Assembly: GCF_009674495.1 (NCBI RefSeq)
Contig: NZ_WKJN01000006.1
Span: 124,001-188,000, forward strand
DNA: 64,000 bases
Direction of reading: 5' to 3'
From: Duganella alba
Lineage (GTDB): Bacteria; Pseudomonadota; Gammaproteobacteria; Burkholderiales; Burkholderiaceae_D
Shown: one piece after another, positions 8,816 through 16,843 of the stretch
How positions within the stretch are numbered: position 1 is the stretch's first letter
Layout: each line of letters begins with the position of its first letter
The notes under the pieces: generated by a model
Told to the model about the DNA's origin: nothing
Databases searched by the model: none
The model's input: the letters and a program-made list of their open reading frames with translations, nothing else
Program-made: the position numbers and the translations under genes

Positions 8816-9055
8816 TTCACGGTCGATCAGGTGCATGATCAGGACGATGCCGACCATGATGAACAGCGAAATGCCGTGGATTCTGCTGTAGGTATAGACC
8901 GCTTCGCTGACCTCGGTGTATTTGCCGTGGTTGCCAAGGAAGAAGTGGCCGTCGACTTTCTTGCCGTTGAGCCCGTCGCCGCCGAGCAGCATCGAACTGG
9001 CAAACAGGCTGAAGAAGTTGATGTAGACCAGCGCGATGAAGATTTTTCGAAACAT
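8792..9055 (-). CDS. Small membrane protein, 87 aa
   Basis: Not recognised. Two predicted membrane segments: residues about 5-25 (FIALVYINFFSLFASSMLL) and about 62-80 (GISLFIMVGIVLIMHLI). A hydrophilic loop between them contains GLNGKKVDGHFFLGNHGKYTEVSEAVYTYSRIH, and the tail is basic. The arrangement recalls small respiratory-complex or stress membrane proteins, but nothing specific can be said. It lies downstream of ettA, separated from it by a good terminator, so it probably has its own promoter in 9056-9120. Its last codons overlap the barrel-gene terminator. Confidence 0.65.
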   Translation of the reverse strand: MFRKIFIALVYINFFSLFASSMLLGGDGLNGKKVDGHFFLGNHGKYTEVSEAVYTYSRIHGISLFIMVGIVLIMHLIDRETKSRPPR

Positions 9056-9070
9056 GGCGGTTTCTAAAGT

Positions 9071-9105
9071 AAAAAACCTCGAAATCCGTTGCCGGCTTTC
9101 GAGGT
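9071..9105 (-). terminator. Intrinsic terminator of ettA
   Basis: On the minus strand ACCTCGAAA (9105-9097) pairs perfectly with TTTCGAGGT (9084-9076) around a 12-base loop and is followed by a T-run (9076-9071). It starts 16 bases after the ettA stop. Confidence 0.88.
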
Positions 9106-9120
9106 CTGGTGCGTCGACGT

Positions 9121-10788
9121 TTAGTTCGTCAGCGGCTTGTAGCGGATGCGTTTTGGCTTGGCGCCTTCTTCACCCAGGCGTTTCTTCTTGTCGGCTTCGT
9201 ACTCTTGATAATTGCCGTCGAAGAAGGTGACTTGCGAGTTGCCTTCGAACGCCAGGATGTGGGTGGCGATACGGTCCAGGAACCAGCGATCGTGGGAGAT
9301 CACCATCACCGAGCCGGCGAATTCCAGCAGCGCATCTTCCAGCGCGCGCAGGGTTTCGATGTCCAGGTCATTCGACGGTTCATCGAGCAGCAGCACGTTG
9401 CCGCCCTTGAGCAGCGTCTTGGCCAGGTGCAGGCGGCCGCGTTCACCACCGGACAGGTTGCCGACGATCTTCTGCTGGTCGCCGCCCTTGAAGTTGAAGC
9501 GGCCCAGGTAGGCGCGCGACGGCATTTCGAAGCGGCCCACGCTGAGGATATCGGCGCCGCCCGACACATCTTCAAACACCGTCTTGGCATCCTGCAGCTT
9601 GTCGCGGTTCTGGTCGACCAGCGACACGCGCGCGGTCTGGCCGATCACCACTTCACCGCTGTCCGGCTTGTCCAGGCCGGCGATCATCTTGAACAGCGTC
9701 GACTTACCGGCGCCGTTCGGGCCGATGATGCCGACGATGGCGCCCGGCGGAATCGTGAACGACACATTGTCCAGCAGCAGGCGGTCGCCGAAGCCCTTGG
9801 ACACGTTCTTGAATTCGATCACTTCATTGCCCAGACGCTCGGCCACGGGAATGAAGATCTCCTGGGTCTCGTTGCGCTTCTGGTATTCGTACTCGCTCAG
9901 CTCGTTGAAGCGGGCCAGGCGGGCCTTCGACTTGGCCTGGCGCGCCTTCGGATTCTGACGCGACCATTCCAGTTCTTTCTGCAGCGCGCGTTGACGGGCC
10001 GATTCGGTGGCTTCTTCCTGCTTCAGGCGGTCCTGCTTCTGATCCAGCCACGACGAGTAATTACCTTTCCATGGAATGCCATGGCCACGGTCCAGTTCCA
10101 GGATCCACTCGGCCGCATTGTCCAGGAAGTAGCGATCGTGGGTGATGCCGACCACGGTGCCAGGGAAGCGCAGCAGGAACTGCTCCAGCCATTCCACCGA
10201 TTCCGCATCCAGGTGATTGGTTGGTTCGTCGAGCAGCAGCATGTCCGGCTTCGACAGCAGCAGTTTGCACAGCGCCACGCGGCGCTTTTCGCCACCGGAC
10301 AGGATGCCGACCTTGGCGTCCCATGGCGGCAGGCGCAGCGCGTCGGCGGCCATTTCCAGTTGCAGGTTCAGGTTGCCGCCATCGGACGACGAAATGATCG
10401 CTTCCAGGCGCGCCTGCTCGGCGGCCAGCGCGTCGAAGTCGGCGTCTTCCTCGGCGTAGGCGGCGTACACGGCGTCCAGCTTGGCTTGCGCCTCAAACGC
10501 TTCGCCCAGGCCCGATTCCACTTCCTGGCGCACGGTTTTTTCCGGGTCCAGCTGCGGTTCCTGCGGCAGGTAGCCGATGTTCAGGCCCGGCATCGGACGC
10601 GCTTCGCCCTGGATGTCGGTGTCGATGCCTGCCATGATTTTCAGCAGGGTGGACTTGCCGGAGCCGTTCAGGCCCAGCACGCCGATCTTGGCGCCCGGGA
10701 AGAAGGACAGCGAAATATCTTTCAGGATCTGGCGCTTGGGCGGGACGATTTTGCCCACGCGGTTCATGGTGTAGACGTAATTGGCCAT
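9121..10788 (-). CDS. ettA: Energy-dependent translational throttle protein EttA (ABC-F)
   Basis: 555 aa, the same length as E. coli EttA. A soluble ABC-F ATPase with two nucleotide-binding domains and no membrane part; it binds the ribosomal E site and gates entry into elongation according to ATP/ADP ratio. Visible: first Walker A GLNGSGKST (about 40), the Arm insertion, signature LSGGEKRR, Walker B LLLDEPTNHLD; a charged linker rich in KELEWSRQNPKARQAKSKAR; second Walker A GPNGAGKST, LSGGERGR and LLLDEPSNDLD; a basic C-terminal tail. Start ATG 10788 gives the standard MANYVYTMNRVGKIVPPKR opening. Monocistronic, with a TATAAT box at 10844-10849 and a terminator at 9071-9105. Confidence 0.98.
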   Translation of the reverse strand: MANYVYTMNRVGKIVPPKRQILKDISLSFFPGAKIGVLGLNGSGKSTLLKIMAGIDTDIQGEARPMPGLNIGYLPQEPQLDPEKTVRQEVESGLGEAFEAQAKLDAVYAAYAEEDADFDALAAEQARLEAIISSSDGGNLNLQLEMAADALRLPPWDAKVGILSGGEKRRVALCKLLLSKPDMLLLDEPTNHLDAESVEWLEQFLLRFPGTVVGITHDRYFLDNAAEWILELDRGHGIPWKGNYSSWLDQKQDRLKQEEATESARQRALQKELEWSRQNPKARQAKSKARLARFNELSEYEYQKRNETQEIFIPVAERLGNEVIEFKNVSKGFGDRLLLDNVSFTIPPGAIVGIIGPNGAGKSTLFKMIAGLDKPDSGEVVIGQTARVSLVDQNRDKLQDAKTVFEDVSGGADILSVGRFEMPSRAYLGRFNFKGGDQQKIVGNLSGGERGRLHLAKTLLKGGNVLLLDEPSNDLDIETLRALEDALLEFAGSVMVISHDRWFLDRIATHILAFEGNSQVTFFDGNYQEYEADKKKRLGEEGAKPKRIRYKPLTN

Positions 10789-10843
10789 TACTGAGGCTTT
10801 CTAAAAAAATAAACAATAACTAATTTTACAGGCGATGGCGTGC

Positions 10844-10849
10844 ATTATA
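10844..10849 (-). promoter_or_regulatory. Candidate -10 box of ettA
   Basis: A perfect TATAAT on the minus strand, 55 bases before the ettA start, in the short AT-rich part of the upstream gap. No convincing -35 is visible at 17 bases because that position falls in a GC-rich hairpin. Confidence 0.45.
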
Positions 10850-10850
10850 G

Positions 10851-10876
10851 GCGCGCCGCCATGCGGTGCGGCGCGC
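10851..10876. repeat. GC-rich hairpin between cocE-like gene and ettA promoter
   Basis: GCGCGCCGC (10851-10859) and GCGGCGCGC (10868-10876) are exact complements around an 8-base loop. It sits 21 bases after the hydrolase stop and directly upstream of the ettA -10 box. It may help end transcription of the hydrolase gene, but there is no U-tract. Confidence 0.5.
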
Positions 10877-10897
10877 TTTGCCGGCCTGTACGCCGGT

Positions 10898-12808
10898 TTA
10901 TTTGACGGCGGTGCTGGCCGGCACCACCGGCAGCAGCACGGCGCTGGCGCCGGCCGTACCGTGTTGCACCGAGATGGTGGCTTTCTTGAAATCTTCAGGT
11001 TTGGCGAAGAAGATATTCGGCACATAGGTTTGCGGATTGCGGTCGTACAGCGGGAACAGCGTCGACTGGATCTGCACCATGATGCGGTGGCCCGGCTTGA
11101 ACACGTAGTTCACGGTCGGCAGGCGGAACTTGTACCGCTGCACGGCGCCGGCCGGAATCGCCGATGGATGCTCGAAGCTCTCGCGGTAGCGGCCGCGGAA
11201 GATGTCCATGCTCACCGGCAGCTCGTAGCCGCCCATTTCCGGCTGCTCGGCCACGGTCGGCGGGTAGACGTCGATCAGCTTGACGACGAAATCGCCGTCG
11301 GTGCCGGTGGTTTTGGCGTAGATGTCGGCATAGGGCGCGCCTTGCACGGTGACCGCCTCGGTCAGCACCGGCGTCTTGTACGACAGCACGTCGGTGCGGG
11401 TGGTCAGCGCGCGCTGGTCCTGCAGCAGCCAGGTGGTCCAGCGCGAACGGTCGCCAAAGCTCATCGGCGGCGCCAGGAACGGCACCGGCTTGGCCGGGTC
11501 GGACACATAGCTGTCCTCGCCGGCGGCGGCGGCCTTGAAGCCCAGGCCGCTGTCGGCCTGCAGGTACAGCGGCGTCAACGTGGTGGCGCCCGGCCAGTCG
11601 GCGAATTTGTCCCAGCGGTTTTCCGAGGCGTTGTAGATCAGCACCGGCGGCAGCGCTTCAGCCGGCTTCTGGTCCTTCAGGTAGGTGTTGAAGAACGGGA
11701 TCAGCGTGTCCTTGCGGAAGTCGGCCGAGGCGTCGCCTTTCCACTTGAACGGACCCAGGCGCTCGGCCGAGCCGTTCACCTGGCTGTGATACCACGGACC
11801 CATCACCAGGTGGTTGTTGCCGGCCTTGCCCTTGGCCTTCAGCGCTTCCCAGGTGATGATGGCGCCGTACATGTCTTCCTGGTCCCACAGGCCCTGCAGC
11901 CACATGGTCGGCACGCTCGACGGCTTGGCCGCGACGAATTTGTCCAGCGCCTGGCCCTGCCAGAAGGCGTCGTAGGACGGGTGTTCCGACAGGCGCTTCC
12001 AGAAGCCCAACTGGTCGAAGCCGTTCTGCCTGGCCCAGTTGCCGGCGGTGCCGGCGTCGAGGAAGTTCTGGTAGTCGTCCACGCCCACGCGCGGCACCTT
12101 GTCGCCCTTGCCGGTCTTGCTGGTCTGGCCGCTGAAGTAGTCGAGGTTGACCTGGCGGAAGGCGCCGTAGTGGAACCAGTCGTCGCCCATCCAGCCGTCG
12201 ATCATCGGGCTTTCCGGCGCCGCCACTTTCAACGCGGGGTGCGGGCCGAGCAGGGCCATGGTCACGGTCCAGCCGTCATACGACGAACCGATCATGCCCA
12301 CGCGCTGGTTGCTTTCCTTGACGTTCTTCACCAGCCAGTCGATGGTGTCGTAAGCGTCGGTGGTGTCGTCGGTCTTGGTCGGATTCAGCGCGCCGATCGG
12401 CGGACGCGTCATCACGTACTTGCCTTCCGAGCCGTATTTGCCGCGGATGTCCTGGTACACCAGGATGTAGCCGTCATCGACCCACTCGCGGTTGGCCGAG
12501 CGCACCGAGTCGCGCATGTTCAGCATGCCTTTTTGCGCGAAGCCATCGGCGTCGTAAGGGGTGCGTTCCAGCAGCATCGGCAGGTTGGCGGCGCCGTGCG
12601 GCACCAGGATCACGGTGTGCAGCTTGACGCCGTCGCGCATCGGTATCATCACCTCGCGGCGGGCGAAGTTGTAGCCGGTTTCCGGCGCTTTCCATTTGGC
12701 CGGGATGTCCGTGCCGAGTTGGACCATGGAAGCGTCCGGCGCTTGTTGCGCCAGCGCGGCCGAGGCCAGTGTACTTGCCAGGAATACAGGGAGGAGATGA
12801 TGTCGCAT
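10898..12808 (-). CDS. Exported CocE/NonD family hydrolase (S15-like)
   Basis: 636 aa with signal peptide MRHHLLPVFLASTLASAALA. An alpha/beta hydrolase of the X-Pro dipeptidyl-peptidase/CocE family, acting in the periplasm or outside the cell on esters, amides or acyl-amino substrates. Family landmarks: VMIPMRDGVKLHTVILVP near residue 50; YQDIRGKYGSEG; nucleophile elbow GMIGSSYDGW; the acid in WLQGLWDQED and the base in VMGPWYHSQVNG; and a C-terminal jelly-roll domain (about 400-630) ending GHRIMVQIQSTLFPLYDRN. The exact substrate cannot be told. It is transcribed toward ettA and is probably monocistronic. Confidence 0.94.
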   Translation of the reverse strand: MRHHLLPVFLASTLASAALAQQAPDASMVQLGTDIPAKWKAPETGYNFARREVMIPMRDGVKLHTVILVPHGAANLPMLLERTPYDADGFAQKGMLNMRDSVRSANREWVDDGYILVYQDIRGKYGSEGKYVMTRPPIGALNPTKTDDTTDAYDTIDWLVKNVKESNQRVGMIGSSYDGWTVTMALLGPHPALKVAAPESPMIDGWMGDDWFHYGAFRQVNLDYFSGQTSKTGKGDKVPRVGVDDYQNFLDAGTAGNWARQNGFDQLGFWKRLSEHPSYDAFWQGQALDKFVAAKPSSVPTMWLQGLWDQEDMYGAIITWEALKAKGKAGNNHLVMGPWYHSQVNGSAERLGPFKWKGDASADFRKDTLIPFFNTYLKDQKPAEALPPVLIYNASENRWDKFADWPGATTLTPLYLQADSGLGFKAAAAGEDSYVSDPAKPVPFLAPPMSFGDRSRWTTWLLQDQRALTTRTDVLSYKTPVLTEAVTVQGAPYADIYAKTTGTDGDFVVKLIDVYPPTVAEQPEMGGYELPVSMDIFRGRYRESFEHPSAIPAGAVQRYKFRLPTVNYVFKPGHRIMVQIQSTLFPLYDRNPQTYVPNIFFAKPEDFKKATISVQHGTAGASAVLLPVVPASTAVK

Positions 12809-12871
12809 GTGCCGCTACCCTTCAAAAAGTGAGCCGAGGAAAAAATCCAATCGATTGTAGCTGAAGCGGCG

Positions 12872-13756
12872 TCAGGCGGCAGCAGCCTGGCGCCGGCTGA
12901 TCCACAATCCCTCCACCACGTACAGCAGCAGCGCCGTCCAGATGATCAGGAAACCGACCAGCCGTTCGGACGAGAACGCTTCGTGGAACACCCATACGCC
13001 CAGCAGCGCCTGCATGGTCGGCGACAGGTATTGAATCAGGCCCAGCACCGCCATCGGAATCTTGCGCGCGCCGGCGGCGAACAGCAGCAGCGGAATGGCG
13101 GTGATCGGCCCGGCCGCCGCCAGCAGCCAGCGCGTGCTGTCGTGCGGCGTGTTGACGAAGGTGTTCTGGCCGTGCCAGCCCAGCCACAGCACATACACCA
13201 GCGCCAGCGGGAACAGGATCATGGTTTCCAGCGACAGGCCTTCCAGCGCGGCCAGGGCCGCCGTCTTGCGCAGCAGGCCGTAGCCGCCGAAGGTGATGCC
13301 TAAAATTAAGGCAATCCACGGCAATTGGCCGGCCTGCCAGGTCAGCCAGGCCACGCCGCTGGCGGCCACCGCCATGGCGATCCACTGGCCGCGGCGCAGT
13401 TTTTCCTTCAGCACCAGCACGCCCAGCAGCACGTTGATCAGCGGATTGATGAAATAGCCCAGGCTGGCGTCGATGACGTGGCCATTGTTGACCGACCAGA
13501 TGTAAATGAACCAGTTGGCGGTCAGCAGTACGGCGCTGGCGACGAAGCTGGCCAGGATGCGCGGCTGGCGCAGCACCGCCGGCAGCCATTTCCACTGCCG
13601 CCGCACGGTCAGCACGATGACCAGGAACAGCAGCGACCACAGCATGCGGTGCGCCAAAATTTCCTGCGGCGGCACCTCGCCGATGGCGTGGAAGTACAGC
13701 GGGAACAAGCCCCAGCAAAAGAACGCGAACGTGGCGTACAAAATACCTGAATTCAT
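12872..13756 (-). CDS. rarD: EamA family transporter RarD
   Basis: 294 aa, ten predicted transmembrane helices in two EamA halves. RarD-specific features are the start GILYATFAFFCWGLFPLYF with HAIGEVPPQEILAHRMLWSL, the middle NWFIYIWSVNNGHVIDASLGYFINPL, and LQYLSPTMQALLGVWVFHEAF. RarD proteins are drug/metabolite-superfamily permeases of uncertain substrate (chloramphenicol sensitivity was the original phenotype). It lies 63 bases upstream of the cocE-like gene on the same strand and divergent from kup. Confidence 0.95.
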   Translation of the reverse strand: MNSGILYATFAFFCWGLFPLYFHAIGEVPPQEILAHRMLWSLLFLVIVLTVRRQWKWLPAVLRQPRILASFVASAVLLTANWFIYIWSVNNGHVIDASLGYFINPLINVLLGVLVLKEKLRRGQWIAMAVAASGVAWLTWQAGQLPWIALILGITFGGYGLLRKTAALAALEGLSLETMILFPLALVYVLWLGWHGQNTFVNTPHDSTRWLLAAAGPITAIPLLLFAAGARKIPMAVLGLIQYLSPTMQALLGVWVFHEAFSSERLVGFLIIWTALLLYVVEGLWISRRQAAAA

Positions 13757-13963
13757 GGGGCGAATCTGCCAAAAGATGTGGACGGTCTGACATTATGTCC
13801 CATCTTTACGCGCTCCGCTGACGGCCGCGCTCGCGCTGGCGTCCCGGGCGGCGTACACTCTCGGTATTGATCATTTGGAACGCTTCCGTATGCCAAAATC
13901 TCCTTGCCTTTTGTGTAGTCATCACCTATTGTGCAATGCACCAAAACAACAACAGGTGCAATC

Positions 13964-15844
13964 TTGACCGAGCAACACAAGAAAAGCAGTCTCGCGGCAC
14001 TCACGCTGGCGGCTGTCGGCATCGTCTATGGCGACATCGGTACCAGCCCCCTCTACACCCTCAAAACCATCTTCGATCCCGAGCACGGCCTAGCGCTGAG
14101 CGAAGGCAATCTGCTGGGCATCATTTCGCTGATTTTCTGGGGGCTGACGCTGATTGTGTCGCTCAAATACGTCACCCTGGTGCTGCGCGCGGACAACCGC
14201 GGCGAAGGCGGCATCATGGCGCTGATGGCGCTGGCGCTCAATTCGGTCAATAAAGTGGCGCACGGCTGGCACTATCCGCTGATGCTGCTGGGCGTGTTCG
14301 GCGCCACCATGTTCTACGGCGACAGCGTGATCACCCCGGCCATTTCGGTGCTGGGCGCGATCGAGGGTCTGGAAGTGGCCGCCACCGGCCTGGAACAATA
14401 CATCGTGCCGTTGACCATCGTTGTACTGATCACGCTGTACGCGATGCAGCGCCACGGCACCGCCGGCATCGGCCGCTTCTTCGGCCCGATCATGGTGGTG
14501 TGGTTTGCCGCGCTGGCCGTCATGGGCCTGGTCAACATCGTCGAGGCGCCGCAAATCCTGTACGCGCTCAATCCCTACCATGCGCTGCGCTTCATGTACG
14601 AAAACCGCATGATCGCCTTCGTCGCGCTGGGCGCGGTGGTGCTGTCGCTGACCGGCGCCGAGGCGCTGTATGCCGACATGGGCCACTTCGGCAAGAAGCC
14701 GATCCGCGCCGCCTGGTTCCTGGTGGTGTTCCCGGCGCTGGCGCTGAACTACCTGGGCCAGGGCGCGCTGCTGCTGACCCACCCGGACACGGTGACCAAT
14801 CCCTTCTTCCACCAGCTGGGCGAGTGGAGCGTCTACCCGCTGGTGGTGCTGTCGACCATGGCGGCGGTGATCGCCTCGCAGGCCACCATTTCCGGCACCT
14901 TCTCGATGACCAAGCAGGCCATCGCGCTGGGCCTGCTGCCGCGCATGCGCATCCTGCACACCTCGGCCACCGAAATCGGCCAGATCTACATCCCGGCCGT
15001 CAACTGGCTGCAACTGGGCGTGGTGCTGCTGGCGGTGGTGGGCTTCGGCTCGTCGGACAAGCTGGCCGGCGCCTACGGCATCGCGGTCACCGCCACCATG
15101 CTGGCCACCACCTTCCTGACCTTCTTCGTGATCCGCTATCGCTGGCATTTCCCGCTGTGGCTGTGCTTTGGCGCCACCGGCTTCTTCATCGTCATCGACA
15201 TCGTGCTGTTCTCGGCCAGCACGCTCAAGCTGTTCCACGGCGGCTGGTTCCCGCTGCTGCTGGGCGCCATCCTGTTCACGGTCATGCTGACCTGGAAGCG
15301 CGGCCGCGAGCTGGTGTTTGAAAACCTGCAAAAACACGCGATTCCGCTGGAAGACTTCCTGTCCTCGCTGTTCGTGGCGCCGCCGACGCGCGTCTACGGC
15401 ACCGCCATCTTCCTGCGCGGCGAGAGCGACGGCGTGCCGCACGCGCTGCTGCACAACCTGTCGCACAACAAGGTGCTGCACGAGCGGGTGGTGTTCTTCA
15501 CCGTGCACGTGGTGGAAGAGCCGTGGGTGCCGGAGGACGAACAGGTCAAGGTCACCGACCTGGGCCACCAGTGCTACCAGCTGAACGTCTACTACGGCTT
15601 CAAGGACGAACCGGATATTCCCAAGGTGCTGGCGCTGTGCGAGTGCCTGGGCCTGCCGTTCGAGATGATGGAGACCTCGTTCTTCATCGCCCGCCAGACC
15701 GTGATTTCGGCGCCTGGCTCGGGCATGGCGACCTGGCGCGAGCACCTGTTTGTGGCGATGTCGCGCAATGCGCGCGGCGCCGCCGACTACTACCAGATTC
15801 CGCCAAACCGGGTGATTGAACTTGGCACGCAAGTGGAAATTTGA
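13964..15844 (+). CDS. kup: Low-affinity potassium transporter Kup
   Basis: 626 aa from TTG 13964, matching the usual Kup length (E. coli 622); AGGTG lies six bases upstream. An in-frame GTG at 13931 would add eleven residues (QCTKTTTGAI) unlike family N-termini. About twelve membrane helices fill residues 15-450, starting LAALTLAAVGIVYGDIGTSPLYTLK, the KUP signature. Others are TMFYGDSVITPAISVLGAIEG and LSLTGAEALYADMGHFGKKP. The cytoplasmic C-terminal domain (about 460-626) carries FLRGESDGVPHALLHNLSHNKVLHE. Proton-coupled potassium uptake. It stands alone, divergent from rarD. Confidence 0.97.
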   Translation: MTEQHKKSSLAALTLAAVGIVYGDIGTSPLYTLKTIFDPEHGLALSEGNLLGIISLIFWGLTLIVSLKYVTLVLRADNRGEGGIMALMALALNSVNKVAHGWHYPLMLLGVFGATMFYGDSVITPAISVLGAIEGLEVAATGLEQYIVPLTIVVLITLYAMQRHGTAGIGRFFGPIMVVWFAALAVMGLVNIVEAPQILYALNPYHALRFMYENRMIAFVALGAVVLSLTGAEALYADMGHFGKKPIRAAWFLVVFPALALNYLGQGALLLTHPDTVTNPFFHQLGEWSVYPLVVLSTMAAVIASQATISGTFSMTKQAIALGLLPRMRILHTSATEIGQIYIPAVNWLQLGVVLLAVVGFGSSDKLAGAYGIAVTATMLATTFLTFFVIRYRWHFPLWLCFGATGFFIVIDIVLFSASTLKLFHGGWFPLLLGAILFTVMLTWKRGRELVFENLQKHAIPLEDFLSSLFVAPPTRVYGTAIFLRGESDGVPHALLHNLSHNKVLHERVVFFTVHVVEEPWVPEDEQVKVTDLGHQCYQLNVYYGFKDEPDIPKVLALCECLGLPFEMMETSFFIARQTVISAPGSGMATWREHLFVAMSRNARGAADYYQIPPNRVIELGTQVEI

Positions 15845-15950
15845 ATACAAAATAATGTAACTGAATGTAGTGCCGGGAGTGGAAGTGGCGTCGTCTGCTA
15901 AACTTCTGCGCCGGGACTACCGAAACACACGAATTCCATCAAAGGTAAAT

Positions 15951-16799
15951 ATGAAAGCGATGTTGCAATTTATCGCCGCTGCGGTCTGCGTAGCGGTCCT
16001 GACCGCCTGTGGTGGCGGCGGAGACAAAACCCCGACCACCCCTGTGGTGGTCCAGCCGGCCTACAAGCTGACCGAAACCGCCACCGGCACCGGCCGCGCG
16101 GCGGCGGCGGGCGACCTGGTGACCTTCAAGTACGTCGGCTACCTGTACGACTCGACCAAGTCCGACTTCAAGGGCGCCAAGATTGAAAGCTCGGTCGACC
16201 TGGGTTCCACCTACACCGCCACGGTGGGTGTCGGCGCGATGCTGGCCGGCTGGGACCAGTCGCTGCTGGGCATGCAGGCCGGCACCAAGCGCACCGCCAT
16301 CCTGCCGGCCAACCTGGCCTACGGCGCCAATACCCGCGAGGCGCAGACCATCAACGGCATCGCCTACGCCGCCATCACGGCCAATGCGCCGCTGGTGTAC
16401 GACTTCGAGATGGTCTTTGTCAGCCCGCAGGTCATCATTCCCAACCAGCCTGCACCAACTGTGCTGACCACGACCGACCTGGTGGTCGGCACCGGCACCG
16501 CGGTGGTCAACGGCCAGACCGTGACCGTGCGCTACACCGGCTGGCTGTATGACGGCACCCGCAGCAACTTCAAGGGCGCCTCGTTTGACAATAACCAGAG
16601 CGCCACAACGCCGCTGACGGTGGCCGTTGGCGGCACTGGCACCATCACCGGCTTCAACACCGGCATCATCGGCATGAAGGTTGGCGGTACGCGTACCGTG
16701 ATCATCCCGCCGGCCCTGGGTTATGGCGCCGTCGCGCAGACGAATATTCCAGCCAATTCGACGCTGGTATTCGATATCACGTTGATCTCGATCCAGTAA
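15951..16799 (+). CDS. Double-domain FKBP-type peptidyl-prolyl isomerase lipoprotein
   Basis: 282 aa from ATG 15951; the open frame upstream to 15870 would precede the signal peptide and is excluded. The lipobox VLTAC at residues about 17-21 is followed by a glycine run and a TTP linker, so the mature protein is probably membrane-anchored in the periplasm. Two tandem FKBP domains follow (about 45-155 and 170-282). Domain 1 keeps the pocket tryptophan (MLAGWDQSLLGM) but has an insertion near LAYGANTREAQTINGIAY; domain 2 has the more canonical VRYTGWLYDGT and LGYGAVAQTNIPANSTLVFDI but carries phenylalanine at the tryptophan position (ITGFNTGIIGM). Periplasmic folding catalyst or chaperone. It converges on the ABC permease across a shared terminator. 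Confidence 0.93.
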   Translation: MKAMLQFIAAAVCVAVLTACGGGGDKTPTTPVVVQPAYKLTETATGTGRAAAAGDLVTFKYVGYLYDSTKSDFKGAKIESSVDLGSTYTATVGVGAMLAGWDQSLLGMQAGTKRTAILPANLAYGANTREAQTINGIAYAAITANAPLVYDFEMVFVSPQVIIPNQPAPTVLTTTDLVVGTGTAVVNGQTVTVRYTGWLYDGTRSNFKGASFDNNQSATTPLTVAVGGTGTITGFNTGIIGMKVGGTRTVIIPPALGYGAVAQTNIPANSTLVFDITLISIQ

Positions 16800-16814
16800 G
16801 CGGATCGCGCTACG

Positions 16815-16843
16815 AAAAGGCAGCCTGCGGGCTGCCTTTTTTT
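16815..16843. terminator. Bidirectional intrinsic terminator
   Basis: GGCAGCC (16819-16825) pairs with GGCTGCC (16830-16836), flanked by AAAA before and a T-run after. It sits between the convergent FKBP gene (+) and ABC permease (-) and can serve both strands; the last bases overlap the permease stop region. Confidence 0.88.
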
